From an uncultured Alphaproteobacteria bacterium (GTDB lineage Bacteria; Pseudomonadota; Alphaproteobacteria; HIMB59; GCA-002718135), in the NCBI GenBank assembly GCA_902518985.1, contig CABYIF010000013.1, positions 1-41,607 on the forward strand: a stretch of DNA of 41,607 nt, given 5' to 3'. Under the pieces are notes generated by a model. That model searched no databases. It had not been told where the DNA came from and was given only the letters and a program-made list of their open reading frames with translations. This document shows positions 29,654 to 38,169 of the stretch, piece after piece. The stretch's first letter is position 1. Each line of letters starts with the position of its first letter. The translations under genes were made by a program, and so were the position numbers.

Positions 29654-31093
29654 TTATTCACATACTACAGGATAAAAATTAAAATTCTGTTTATCCAAAT
29701 AATTAAAACGATTGGGTAAACGTTTTATAACTTTATCATAATTTTTTTTAGATATAGTGCTAGGCTTGCATCTAGCTGCAAACCACCATAGTGTAGTCTC
29801 AGCTGAATCTTCTTGATAAAATAGATCCCAGGCATATTCTGAAATATAGTATTTATCTTTTCCAATTGCTTTTTCCCACTCACCTTCATTTATCAATCCA
29901 CTATTCCAACGGAAATCAAGTGTAGCATGTGTTAATTCATGAAACATATTTTCCTCATTAAAATTGGATTTAGCACTATTAATATGAATGACAATTTGAC
30001 CATTACCACCAGCCCAGCCAACGTTACCTTTATGGACTATAATATATTTAAAATTTTCTTTTAAAAAATATGGCATTTGTCCATACATTTTTGCCCATTT
30101 TAATGCTTGTTTTTCAGCTTTTTCTTTTGTTTTGAATTCAGCATTTACTTTAATCAAAATATCCTGACTTTTTTCAAAAGAGGCATTAAAAATAAAAGCA
30201 TTAAAAACTTTCATTTCTATTCCATCCCCATATTGATTTTTATTTTTTGAAGTTCGTTTATCGTATTCCATAACTTCTTTTTCTTCTACAAATTCTAATG
30301 TCTTGAAAGTACTTACATCATTCTTTGTAATAATATCTTTATTAATCCAACTACTACCACCTTTAAAAATAAAATTTTTTATTTGTTTAATTAATTTTGC
30401 ACATTTATACCCATCAAACTCACACACTCTAATTGAGCCGTCCCAAGCTATAATTTCACCTTTACCCTGCAGTTTATTTTTTTTCCATGTGCCAAGCCAT
30501 ATTTCACCATCCTCAGCAAAAGTTAGCTCACCTTCTCCATGTAGTGAACCGTCTTTAAAATTACCTATATACTTATCTCCATCATTCCAAACGACTGTAC
30601 CATAACCATTTTCACAATTTCCTTCAATGCAACCTATTCCTTCTGCATACATTTCACCATTTTTCCACTCACCTTCATATGTGTCTCCATTCGTCCAAAC
30701 CATTGTTCCTTGTCCATGTTCTTCTCCATTTTCCCACTCACCTTCATATGTGTCTCCATTCGTCCAAACCATTGTTCCTTGTCCATTTTGACAATTTCCT
30801 TCAATGCAAGGGGTTTTTTCTTTCCAGACAATTTCTTTTCCAATTGCAAAGGACTGACATGTACCACTGATATTATTTACTGTTTGCCACTTTACACATT
30901 CATTTAAAGCACTTTCTTCATTATCGCCTGTTCCATATTCACATCTTCCATCGTTACCGATTACAACGTAGAAAAAATTATTTGGGTAATCTATTAAAAT
31001 TTCAGGATACGCCTCATCTGTTATCCATGAACATACTTCTTTCGAAACAGCATTATTAATTAAGTAAAAAAAATAATAAATAAAAAGATACAA
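29654..31093 (-). CDS. Secreted MORN-repeat protein with HExxH metallopeptidase-like C terminus
   Basis: Not a described family that I recognise. The 479-residue reading starts at TTG 31091-31093, giving a hydrophobic leader without basic residues. An alternative frame gives a better signal peptide (see findings). Residues ~20-95 form a Cys-containing domain with NNFFYVVIGNDGRCEYGTG, reminiscent of small secreted DUF4189-like domains. Residues ~98-225 hold about five MORN repeats (GTMVWTNGDTYEGEW type) with repeated CIEGNC spacers. The C-terminal domain has HELTH at residues 385-389 and EDSAE at 428-432, a zincin-like HExxH plus downstream Glu. It may be an envelope or extracellular zinc peptidase; activity and substrate are inferred. 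Neighbours give no clue. Confidence 0.65.
   Translation of the reverse strand: MYLFIYYFFYLINNAVSKEVCSWITDEAYPEILIDYPNNFFYVVIGNDGRCEYGTGDNEESALNECVKWQTVNNISGTCQSFAIGKEIVWKEKTPCIEGNCQNGQGTMVWTNGDTYEGEWENGEEHGQGTMVWTNGDTYEGEWKNGEMYAEGIGCIEGNCENGYGTVVWNDGDKYIGNFKDGSLHGEGELTFAEDGEIWLGTWKKNKLQGKGEIIAWDGSIRVCEFDGYKCAKLIKQIKNFIFKGGSSWINKDIITKNDVSTFKTLEFVEEKEVMEYDKRTSKNKNQYGDGIEMKVFNAFIFNASFEKSQDILIKVNAEFKTKEKAEKQALKWAKMYGQMPYFLKENFKYIIVHKGNVGWAGGNGQIVIHINSAKSNFNEENMFHELTHATLDFRWNSGLINEGEWEKAIGKDKYYISEYAWDLFYQEDSAETTLWWFAARCKPSTISKKNYDKVIKRLPNRFNYLDKQNFNFYPVVCE
30665..30786 (-). repeat. Tandem 69-base MORN repeat unit
   Basis: Bases 30665-30717 and 30734-30786 are identical over 53 bases at a 69-base offset (23 codons), encoding two copies of TMVWTNGDTYEGEW. 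A second, looser pair encoding CIEGNC spacers flanks them (around 30620 and 30795). Identity at the DNA level, including third positions, indicates recent duplication or gene conversion. Confidence 0.9.
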
Positions 31094-31315
31094 TTTTTTA
31101 ATTTTAGCATTTAAAATATATTTTACAAATTTATATAATTAAATAAATTCTACATAGAATTAATTTTTTTTCAATATCCTCTTCGTTTCTAGTAAATCAT
31201 CTTAATAATTTAAAGTCTTCTATTTTTAATATGTGTAATTTGCATAGCTGAAATACATTAATTATTCTTTATTTGCATATTAATTTAACTATGTAGAGAA
31301 TCGAAAGGCAAAAAA
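31094..31315. other. AT-rich intergenic stretch between divergent genes
   Basis: About 220 bases separating the MORN gene (-) from the small gene at 31316 (+). It contains ATG 31108-31110, which opens the alternative N-terminal frame of the MORN protein. Otherwise I see only AT-rich sequence; promoters for both directions must be here, but none matches the consensus well enough to name. Confidence 0.35.
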
Positions 31316-31495
31316 ATGTTAAATATATTCAAAATATTAAATCAAACTTATCAAGATTCGTTCTATAACAATTTTGATAATGTTGATCCTCAAATAGTAA
31401 GATATTTTAGGAACGAATTCGGAGCATCGTGGAAAGAAGCTCTTAACAATTACATAGAAGAAAGCAGATCAAATAATGATAAAAAAGCTGCTTAA
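31316..31495 (+). CDS. Small protein of unknown function (59 residues)
   Basis: Runs from ATG 31316-31318 to TAA 31493-31495, with a good ribosome-binding site (GAAAGG, 7 bases before the ATG). It starts MLNIFKILNQTYQDSFYNNF and continues with DPQIVRYFRNEFGASWKEAL, then a hydrophilic tail ending DKKAA. The middle is aromatic and predicted helical; there is no membrane segment or Cys. I do not recognise the family. The next small gene starts inside it in another frame (20-base overlap), implying translational coupling and a shared role. Confidence 0.62.
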   Translation: MLNIFKILNQTYQDSFYNNFDNVDPQIVRYFRNEFGASWKEALNNYIEESRSNNDKKAA

Positions 31496-31631
31496 AAACT
31501 TTTTAGATAATTATTTTAAATCACAAGTGAGAATTGAAGAGGATTACTTAAGTAAATCCGCTAATTTATATGATCTAGATTTTCGTCTTAAAAATATTGA
31601 TAAATTAAAAAATAATAAGATATTTCATTAA
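31476..31631 (+). CDS. Small DUF3563-like protein (51 residues)
   Basis: Runs from ATG 31476-31478 to TAA 31629-31631. It begins MIKKLLKNFLDNYF and contains EEDYLSKSANLYDLDFRLKN, which matches the YL..A.DL.DLE.R motif of the short DUF3563-type proteins of Proteobacteria, whose function is not established. It overlaps the preceding small gene by 20 bases in a different frame. Its stop is 19 bases from the convergent transporter gene. Amphipathic helices are likely. Assignment rests on one motif, so confidence is moderate. Confidence 0.55.
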   Translation: MIKKLLKNFLDNYFKSQVRIEEDYLSKSANLYDLDFRLKNIDKLKNNKIFH

Positions 31632-31650
31632 AATTATTATAAATTTTAAA

Positions 31651-32523
31651 TTACTTTTTATTCCTATTATTAATCGCAATTGATCCAGAGGAAATTATTA
31701 CAAATATTCCTACAATAGATAAAGCGCTGATTTTTTCAGAAAAGAAAATAATACCATATAAGGAGCCCCATAATATTTGTAAAAAAAGAAAGGGGCTTAT
31801 TATACTGCTATATTTGCCCGCAATGTAGTATGCGGTAGTTAAAGCCCAGCCTGAAATCATTACTATAATTCCTGAGCTGGCAAATAGTAAAAACTCTTTT
31901 CCTGAGGGAATCATTGGATCTGTTAAGAAAAATATATAAGAAAAAAGAGCAGCAGGAAGAAATCCGTAAAAAGTAAAACCATAAGTTGTGGCCATATATG
32001 AGTATTTGCTGACAACTGTAAAACTTAGAGCATTGGTTATTGCAACCAGTAAAACAAGAAATATATAAACATTAATACTATCGTTAGTAGGTCTTAAGAC
32101 CATTATAACCCCGACAAAACCTATTAATATAGAAACCCAACTTATAAGATTAAGTTTTTCATTCAAAATTAACTTTGCAAAAATTAACATAAAAAAAGGT
32201 GTTGTCATTAATAATGTTGTAAAAATATTTATAGGAACATACTTGAGTGAATAAAAGATTATTAGTGTAATAAAAGTAAATTGCAAACCTCTGATTAATG
32301 GTAAAATATAATATTGTTTCTTTTCTAATAAAATGTGTTTTTTAATTCCACCATTAAACTTTAAAAATATAAGTAAAATTATAAGAGCTATGGTTAAGCC
32401 TATAGAATAATAATGATACCATTTATAATCATTAATAGTTAAAAATTTAGTGATTGTATCAAAAGTAGATCCTGTAAATCCATTGAGACAAATAAAAAAA
32501 ATGCCTATTAATATTATTCTCAT
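31651..32523 (-). CDS. EamA-family (DMT superfamily) transporter
   Basis: A 290-residue inner-membrane protein with about ten hydrophobic helices in two EamA repeats, typical of drug/metabolite exporters and uptake systems. Family-like pieces are the first repeat's FTLIIFYSLKYVPINIFTTL and the second repeat's GSLYGIIFFSEKISALSIVG. It is the last gene of galE-galT-sufE-AKR-EamA and overlaps the reductase by 4 bases (ATGA). It might move a sugar, sugar acid or related metabolite, but DMT proteins have diverse substrates and none is proven. Confidence 0.85.
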   Translation of the reverse strand: MRIILIGIFFICLNGFTGSTFDTITKFLTINDYKWYHYYSIGLTIALIILLIFLKFNGGIKKHILLEKKQYYILPLIRGLQFTFITLIIFYSLKYVPINIFTTLLMTTPFFMLIFAKLILNEKLNLISWVSILIGFVGVIMVLRPTNDSINVYIFLVLLVAITNALSFTVVSKYSYMATTYGFTFYGFLPAALFSYIFFLTDPMIPSGKEFLLFASSGIIVMISGWALTTAYYIAGKYSSIISPFLFLQILWGSLYGIIFFSEKISALSIVGIFVIISSGSIAINNRNKK

Positions 32524-33503
32524 TTTTGGATATTTTTTAAATTGTTCCAGAATTCTCTATCAATTTTTATATTTAAATATTTTAAATTTTCTTTTATCTG
32601 ACTTATTTCATCCATGCCTAATATAATTGAAGATACATGCTTATTTTTCAATGGAAATTGAATAGATGCCGCTTGAATAGGTATGTTAAATTTCCTACAT
32701 AATTTGTCAATTTCAATAAATTTTTTTTTAGTTTTTGCAGGTATCGCCTTATAAAAGTATGTTGATTGTTTTAACCCTTTTGCAAGAATTCCAGAATTGA
32801 ATATACCAGCTAAAATAATACCAACATTTTTTTTTATTGCAGTTGAAAAAAATTTATCTTCTGCACTTGTGTCTAATAAAGTATATCTTCCTGCTAAGAG
32901 AACACAGTCAAATTGTTCGTTAGTTATAAATTTATTTGCCACCTCAGCATCATTTAATCCTAAACCTATAGCTTTAATTAGTTTTTCTTCCTTCAATTTT
33001 TGTAATGCAATATAAGCTCCTTTAAGTGATTGCTGAAAATAAAAATCAAATTTATTTTTATGTGTGAAATAGTCAACATCGTGTATTAGGCACAAATCAA
33101 TACGGCTAACACCTAATCTTTTTAATGATTGTTCAAAAGATCTCATTACACCATCATATGTGTAATCTATTACAGGTTTAAAATTTAAGCCTCCTTTAAA
33201 AATACCTCTGTCAATTTTATCTTTATCTTCTTTAACTAAGTATCTTCCTACTTTAGTTGATATTAAATATTCATTTCTCTTTAGAGACTTAAAAAAGACA
33301 CCCATTCTTTTTTCACTTAATCCATAACCGTATAGTGGAGAGGTGTCGTAAAAATTTATTTTATTTTTTTGTGACTCTTTAAGAATTTCTTGAGCCTGAT
33401 AATTATTTAATTTTTTGAATAGGTTTCCTATTGGAGCTCCACCAAAACCAATAACAGGAAGCTTTATGTTTGTTTTTCCCAATAATTTTTTTTTAATTTC
33501 CAA
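32520..33503 (-). CDS. Aldo/keto reductase, probable L-fucose (D-threo-aldose) 1-dehydrogenase
   Basis: A 327-residue NAD(P)-linked oxidoreductase of the aldo/keto reductase fold. The catalytic tetrad is visible: Asp and Tyr in NFYDTSPLYGYGLSEKR, Lys in STKVGR, His in CLIHDVD. FKGGLNFKPVIDYTYDGV and the overall pattern resemble D-threo-aldose/L-fucose dehydrogenases. It would oxidise L-fucose to the lactone, the first step of the pathway whose later enzymes lie on the plus strand from 36011. It overlaps EamA by 4 bases and follows sufE by 2. Related enzymes also act on D-arabinose, L-galactose or pyridoxal, so the substrate is inferred from context. Confidence 0.8.
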   Translation of the reverse strand: MEIKKKLLGKTNIKLPVIGFGGAPIGNLFKKLNNYQAQEILKESQKNKINFYDTSPLYGYGLSEKRMGVFFKSLKRNEYLISTKVGRYLVKEDKDKIDRGIFKGGLNFKPVIDYTYDGVMRSFEQSLKRLGVSRIDLCLIHDVDYFTHKNKFDFYFQQSLKGAYIALQKLKEEKLIKAIGLGLNDAEVANKFITNEQFDCVLLAGRYTLLDTSAEDKFFSTAIKKNVGIILAGIFNSGILAKGLKQSTYFYKAIPAKTKKKFIEIDKLCRKFNIPIQAASIQFPLKNKHVSSIILGMDEISQIKENLKYLNIKIDREFWNNLKNIQK

Positions 33504-33505
33504 GA

Positions 33506-33922
33506 CTATTTACTATAAGCAATAGCATACTCCTTAATTTTACTTAGCATTGAATTAACTCCATTTCTTCTACCTGGAGTTAACAATATATCCAAATCAA
33601 GTATTTTAAGCATCTCAAATTCTGAATTTTTAATTTCTTTTGGATTTCTGTTACCATAAATATCACACAAAATTGTTACCATTCCTTTGGAAATAAAAGC
33701 ATCTGAGTCATAATAAAAAGACAAAATATTTTCTTTATGTATTGGCACTAACCACACTTGAGCCTGACAACCAGATACCTTGAAAGTTTCATTTCTGTAC
33801 TCTTCTGGAAATTCTTTTGCATTTTTAGCTTGATCAATTAGAAATTTATATTTTTCCATTCCATCATCAAAAAGATCAAGTGAGTCTTTATAGTATTGAA
33901 TTTTTTCTTTTATCGTCATCAT
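33506..33922 (-). CDS. sufE: SufE-like cysteine desulfurase activator/sulfur acceptor
   Basis: Accepts persulfide sulfur from the desulfurase SufS for Fe-S cluster assembly. The 138-residue protein is a typical SufE: KYKFLIDQAKNAKEFP-like N-terminal helices, the active-site Cys in FKVSGCQAQVWLVP, and DILLTPGRRNGVNSML near the C terminus. It overlaps galT by 4 bases and precedes the aldo/keto reductase, so it is embedded in a sugar operon instead of next to sufS. L-fuconate dehydratase here is an enolase-superfamily Mg enzyme and does not need an Fe-S cluster, so the placement may be incidental. Confidence 0.92.
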   Translation of the reverse strand: MMTIKEKIQYYKDSLDLFDDGMEKYKFLIDQAKNAKEFPEEYRNETFKVSGCQAQVWLVPIHKENILSFYYDSDAFISKGMVTILCDIYGNRNPKEIKNSEFEMLKILDLDILLTPGRRNGVNSMLSKIKEYAIAYSK

Positions 33923-34968
33923 TGCATATATTCTCTTAAGATTTTGGATGACTCCTCTGGCAGAACATCCATTATAAATACTCCAGCCATTGATTCTGAT
34001 CCAGCTAAAATTTTTGGTTTGTCATTATGACGTAACGGAGGATAAAATTCTACATGAAAATGAAAATTATTATCATCTAGATTAGGAGATGCGTGCAGTC
34101 CCATTATATAAGGACATCTTTTATTTAAAAATCTGTCGTATCCACTAACTACTTTTTTTATTGCTTTTGCGAAAGACTCAATTTCTTCATCATTAAATTT
34201 CCAAGGACCAGGAACTTGTTTTCTAGGAATAATCCATACTTCATAAGCGTACCTAGCAAAAGGAGGTACGGCTACAATAAAATGATCATTTTGATAGACA
34301 TAGTATTTTTTTTCTAGGTCAGACATTATTTTTAATAAGAAATTTTCTTGATTAAATGCCTGAGCCTCAATTTTTATTGCTGGAGGTATAAAAGGATAAG
34401 CATATATTTGTCCATGAGGATGATGTAAGGTTACTCCACATTCTTGACCTCTATTTTCAAAAGGCATAATATATTTTACATTATCAATATTTTTTAGTTC
34501 ATTATATCTATCTATCCAAACATATATTAACAATTTAATTCTATCTAAATCCATCTCTGCAATAGTACTAGAGTGATCGGATGAATATACAACTACCTCA
34601 CACTCACCTTTTGATGGCTCTGTTTTTATATTTTCTAAATCAACACCTTCTCCATTTTGATTGAAGCTTGCCCATCTATTTGGAAAAACAGCTACTTCAA
34701 AATCTTTAAATGGTATTTCAGTTGGAAAATTTAAATTAGCGCCAGGACAAAGAGGACAATATTCCTTAGGAGGAAAAGAAGTTCTATCTTTTCTTTCGGC
34801 AGAATAAGTTACCCATTCTTGCCTTGATGGATTCCACCTCATATGTGGCTTGGGACCTTTTGTTATTTTAAGTTCTGTTCCAGATTCTTCAATATGTTCT
34901 TTGTAGCCAAATATTATTAACTGCTTATTATCATTACGTAAAAAATTTCTTTTAAATATTTTTTTCAT
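33919..34968 (-). CDS. galT: Galactose-1-phosphate uridylyltransferase
   Basis: Exchanges UMP between UDP-glucose and galactose-1-phosphate (Leloir pathway). The 349-residue HIT-superfamily protein has the metal-binding CPLC pair near residue 72, the HxH nucleophile region LHHPHGQIYAYPFIP, and a C-terminal FHFHVEFYPP. It overlaps galE by 17 bases and sufE by 4. galK and galM are not in the window, so either a kinase lies elsewhere or GalT/GalE mainly serve UDP-sugar interconversion. Confidence 0.94.
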   Translation of the reverse strand: MKKIFKRNFLRNDNKQLIIFGYKEHIEESGTELKITKGPKPHMRWNPSRQEWVTYSAERKDRTSFPPKEYCPLCPGANLNFPTEIPFKDFEVAVFPNRWASFNQNGEGVDLENIKTEPSKGECEVVVYSSDHSSTIAEMDLDRIKLLIYVWIDRYNELKNIDNVKYIMPFENRGQECGVTLHHPHGQIYAYPFIPPAIKIEAQAFNQENFLLKIMSDLEKKYYVYQNDHFIVAVPPFARYAYEVWIIPRKQVPGPWKFNDEEIESFAKAIKKVVSGYDRFLNKRCPYIMGLHASPNLDDNNFHFHVEFYPPLRHNDKPKILAGSESMAGVFIMDVLPEESSKILREYMQ

Positions 34969-35932
34969 TTAGTTTCTTTTCCCATTCAATGGATGAGCTA
35001 ATTATTTCTTCTAAATTATTATATTTAGGTTCCCAATTAATATATTTTTTTATTTTTGATATATCTGAAACAAGTTTTTCAACATCTCCATCACGTCTCT
35101 TGGAAAATTTGTGATGAATGGCTCCATTACATAATTTATTTGCGGCATTAACAACATCTAAAACTGAAAAACCAATTCCATAACCACAATTAAATATATT
35201 TGATTCATTATTTTTTACTAAATGTTTAGCAACCTCTACATGTATTTCTGCTAAGTCACTAACATGTATATAGTCTCTAACCGCAGTTCCATCAGGCGTG
35301 TTATAATCATTACCGAAAATTTCAATTTTATTTCTTTTTCCAACTGCAACTTCACTAAGAATTTTTATCAAATGAGTTGATGTCTTTGATATTTGACCAG
35401 CTCTCAAAAGTTTATCTGCTCCAGCTACATTAAAATATCTCAAGATGATACTCTTAATTTCTTTATAATTTTCAATTAGATATTGCTCAGTTTTAACTTT
35501 TGATTCTGCATATGGGTTTTGAGGATTTAAATTATCTTTTTCTGATATTAAATCATTATTTGAGGACCCGTAGCCTGAGGCTGTTGACGAAAATATAATT
35601 TTATTTAAATTATTTTTTTTACAAGTTTCAAAAAGTTTAATTGCATTTTCAGTATTGTTTTCAAAATATTTTGCCGGCAATCTAACTGACTCTTCGACTT
35701 GAATAAAACCAGCAAAATGCATTAGTACATCAAATTTTTCATTATTAATAATTTTCTCTATTTTATGTACATCGTTAATATTGCATTTTGTAAAATTAAC
35801 TTCTGGAGGAATTAGTTCTGAGTTACCAGTTGAAAGGTTATCAATTATATGAATATTATGGCCTTTTTCAATTAACGATAATACTACATTGCTTCCAATG
35901 TAACCGGCACCACCTGTAAGAAGGATATTCAC
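34952..35932 (-). CDS. galE: UDP-glucose 4-epimerase
   Basis: Interconverts UDP-glucose and UDP-galactose with bound NAD. The 326-residue extended short-chain dehydrogenase has the N-terminal Rossmann motif LLTGGAGYIGSN, catalytic Ser/Thr region FSSTASGYG, the YxxxK motif NPYAESK, and the substrate region LRYFNVAGAD. It is the first gene of the minus-strand sugar transcript and is divergent from the fucose-acid genes, with 78 bases between them. It could supply UDP-galactose for surface polysaccharide as well as galactose catabolism. Confidence 0.95.
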   Translation of the reverse strand: MNILLTGGAGYIGSNVVLSLIEKGHNIHIIDNLSTGNSELIPPEVNFTKCNINDVHKIEKIINNEKFDVLMHFAGFIQVEESVRLPAKYFENNTENAIKLFETCKKNNLNKIIFSSTASGYGSSNNDLISEKDNLNPQNPYAESKVKTEQYLIENYKEIKSIILRYFNVAGADKLLRAGQISKTSTHLIKILSEVAVGKRNKIEIFGNDYNTPDGTAVRDYIHVSDLAEIHVEVAKHLVKNNESNIFNCGYGIGFSVLDVVNAANKLCNGAIHHKFSKRRDGDVEKLVSDISKIKKYINWEPKYNNLEEIISSSIEWEKKLNEKNI

Positions 35933-36010
35933 AATTATAATTTAAATTATATTACAAATAATTACTAAGAAAAAATTGATACATTCATCTTTCAAGTTTA
36001 AAAGAACTTA

Positions 36011-36871
36011 ATGTCTCAAAAAGTAATCGACAGTCACTTTCATATCTGGGATTTAAAAAATGATTATCCCTGGTTAAAAAATTTAAAGTCATTTTCTCTC
36101 AATTCTAACTATCAAATAAGTGACTATATTGCTGACTTCAGTGAGATTAATGTAATAAAAACGGTTCATATTCAGGCAGAGATAACAAAGGAAAAACGTG
36201 TTTATGAAACTCAATGGTTACAAGATATTGCTGATCAAAATGATCAGGGCTTCCCAAATGCCATAATTGGTTATGTTGATTTTAGTGATGATAAGATCGA
36301 AGAAGACTTGGAAAGACATTGCCAATATAAAAATTTTAGAGGAATAAGACAAATATTAAAAACAAAAATAAATGATAATACAGATTTGTTAATAAATTCT
36401 AAATGGTTTAAAAATCTAGAACTATTAAACAAATTCAATCTAAGTTTTGATTTATTGATAATGTTTCACCAATTTGATAAAGCATTTAACGTTATAAAAA
36501 AATATCCAAATACACTTTTTATAATAAATCACTGTTTATGGCCTGAGGGAACTGAAAAGAGTCTCCATGATTGGAAAAAAGCACTAAAAAAAATATCTAC
36601 ATTAGATAACGTCGTTATTAAGATTTCAGGATTTGGAGAATGGTTGGTACCTTGTAATGTTGAAAATATAAAAGGTTATGTATTAGAAGCAATTGATAAT
36701 TTTGGTATCAATAGATGTATGTTTGGAAGTAATTTTCCAGTTGATAAACATTTTTCAAAAAAATCGTTCAAATTTTTTTGGAATTCATATTTTGAAATAA
36801 CAAAAAAACTTTCACAAAATGAAAAAAATAAAATTTTTTTTCTTAATGCTGAAAAATATTACAATATTTAA
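36011..36871 (+). CDS. Amidohydrolase-family lactonase, probable L-fuconolactonase
   Basis: A 286-residue cytoplasmic hydrolase of the amidohydrolase_2 family. The N terminus has VIDSHFHIWDL (metal-type HxH), with the sugar-lactonase-type YPWL following; later segments are VHIQAEI, RGIRQIL, FIINHCLWP and MFGSNFPVD with the catalytic Asp. Family members open L-fucono- and L-rhamnono-lactones. It starts the fucose-acid operon, 3 bases before L-fuconate dehydratase, so it most likely hydrolyses L-fucono-lactone to L-fuconate. Confidence 0.86.
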   Translation: MSQKVIDSHFHIWDLKNDYPWLKNLKSFSLNSNYQISDYIADFSEINVIKTVHIQAEITKEKRVYETQWLQDIADQNDQGFPNAIIGYVDFSDDKIEEDLERHCQYKNFRGIRQILKTKINDNTDLLINSKWFKNLELLNKFNLSFDLLIMFHQFDKAFNVIKKYPNTLFIINHCLWPEGTEKSLHDWKKALKKISTLDNVVIKISGFGEWLVPCNVENIKGYVLEAIDNFGINRCMFGSNFPVDKHFSKKSFKFFWNSYFEITKKLSQNEKNKIFFLNAEKYYNI

Positions 36872-36873
36872 CT

Positions 36874-38169
36874 ATGACAAAAATAATTAGTATAAGCGTC
36901 TCAGATATTAGATTTCCAACTTCAAAAGATTTAACCGGATCTGATGCAATTCACACCGATCCTGATTACTCTGCTCCATATGTAGTGATTGAGACAGATG
37001 ATCCTTCTTTAGTTGGATATGGAATTAATTTTACATTGGGTAAAGGTAATGAGATTGTAACAAAATGCATTCAATGTTTTTTTCCGATTATTAAAAATCT
37101 ATCTCTTGATGAAGTGGAAAACAATATAGGTGGTTTGTGGAGTGAATGTGTTGATCACAGTCAACTTAGATGGCTAGGTCCTGAAAAAGGTGTTGTTCAT
37201 CTTGCTGTTTCTGCTTTATTTAATGCATTATGGGACTTAATTTCAAAAAAAAATAAAAAACCACTATGGCGATATGTTGTTGATACAAACCCTAAAAAAA
37301 TAATTGATTGGCTACCATTTAAACATGTTGATGATGCTCTAAGTAAAAACGAAGCTTTAGAGATTTTGACCAAAAGCCAAGAATACAAAAATGATAGAAT
37401 AAAAAAATTAGAAAGTGAGGGCTACCCCTCTTATACTACAGCAGCAGGTTGGTTAGGTTATTCTGATGATAAGATTGTTGATTTATGTAAAGAATATATG
37501 GCTAATGGTTGGAAATATTTTAAAATAAAAGTAGGTAAAAATTTTGAGAGAGACTCGCATCGACTTGATATTATAAGAAAAACAATTGGTAACAATAATT
37601 ATTTAATGATTGATGCTAATCAACAATGGAGTGTCGATGAGTCTATAAAATATATTAATGCTTTTAATAAGTATGATGTTTTTTTTGTAGAGGAACCAAC
37701 TCATGCAGATGATATATTGGGATTTATTAAAATTAAGAAAAATGTTGGTGAAGTTAAACTTGCAACAGGAGAAGCTTGCTCGAACAGAGTAATGTTTAAA
37801 CAATTTTTACAATCTGGGGCCATGAATATATGTCAAATTGATAGTTGTAGATTAGCTAGTATTAATGAAATTTTAATAGTCATGCTTATGGCACATAAAT
37901 TCAATGTTCCAGTTTTTCCACATGCTGGTGGAGTTGGGCTATGCGAGTATGTACAACATTTATGTATGATAGATTATGCACTAATAAATGGAGAAAAAGA
38001 TAATAAAGTGGTTGAGTATCAAGATAGCTTACATAATCATTTTAAATTTCCATGCAGAATTGTAAAAGGTAATTATATACCTCCTAAAGATCATGGATAT
38101 TCTATTGAAATGAAAGAAAAGTCTGTTATTGAGTTCTCTTACCCCAACGGAAACTATTGGAAAAGTTAA
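36874..38169 (+). CDS. L-fuconate dehydratase
   Basis: Removes water from L-fuconate to give 2-keto-3-deoxy-L-fuconate. It is an enolase-superfamily enzyme of 431 residues. Near-family-specific blocks are SDIRFPTSKDLTGSDA, DPDYSAPYVVIETD, DSQLRWLGPEKG-like HSQLRWLGPEKG, and TTAAGWLGYSDDK. The catalytic KxK is in YFKIKVGKN, metal ligands are in MIDANQQW, FVEEPTHADD and ATGEACSNR, and the catalytic His is in FPHAGGVGLCEYVQHL. The C terminus IEFSYPNGNYW is also typical. This is the most secure assignment of the pathway and fixes the substrate as fuconate and not rhamnonate. Confidence 0.93.
   Translation: MTKIISISVSDIRFPTSKDLTGSDAIHTDPDYSAPYVVIETDDPSLVGYGINFTLGKGNEIVTKCIQCFFPIIKNLSLDEVENNIGGLWSECVDHSQLRWLGPEKGVVHLAVSALFNALWDLISKKNKKPLWRYVVDTNPKKIIDWLPFKHVDDALSKNEALEILTKSQEYKNDRIKKLESEGYPSYTTAAGWLGYSDDKIVDLCKEYMANGWKYFKIKVGKNFERDSHRLDIIRKTIGNNNYLMIDANQQWSVDESIKYINAFNKYDVFFVEEPTHADDILGFIKIKKNVGEVKLATGEACSNRVMFKQFLQSGAMNICQIDSCRLASINEILIVMLMAHKFNVPVFPHAGGVGLCEYVQHLCMIDYALINGEKDNKVVEYQDSLHNHFKFPCRIVKGNYIPPKDHGYSIEMKEKSVIEFSYPNGNYWKS

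Noticed and set aside
30610-30810. Short direct repeats as a CRISPR-like array
   Set aside because: The repeats are in-frame codons of MORN units in a coding gene; there are no unique spacers of regular length outside coding sequence and no cas genes.
29328-31650. Genomic island integrated at tRNA-Leu
   Set aside because: No integrase, no repeated tRNA 3' end, and the accessory genes lie on the 5' side of the tRNA, opposite to the usual integration site.
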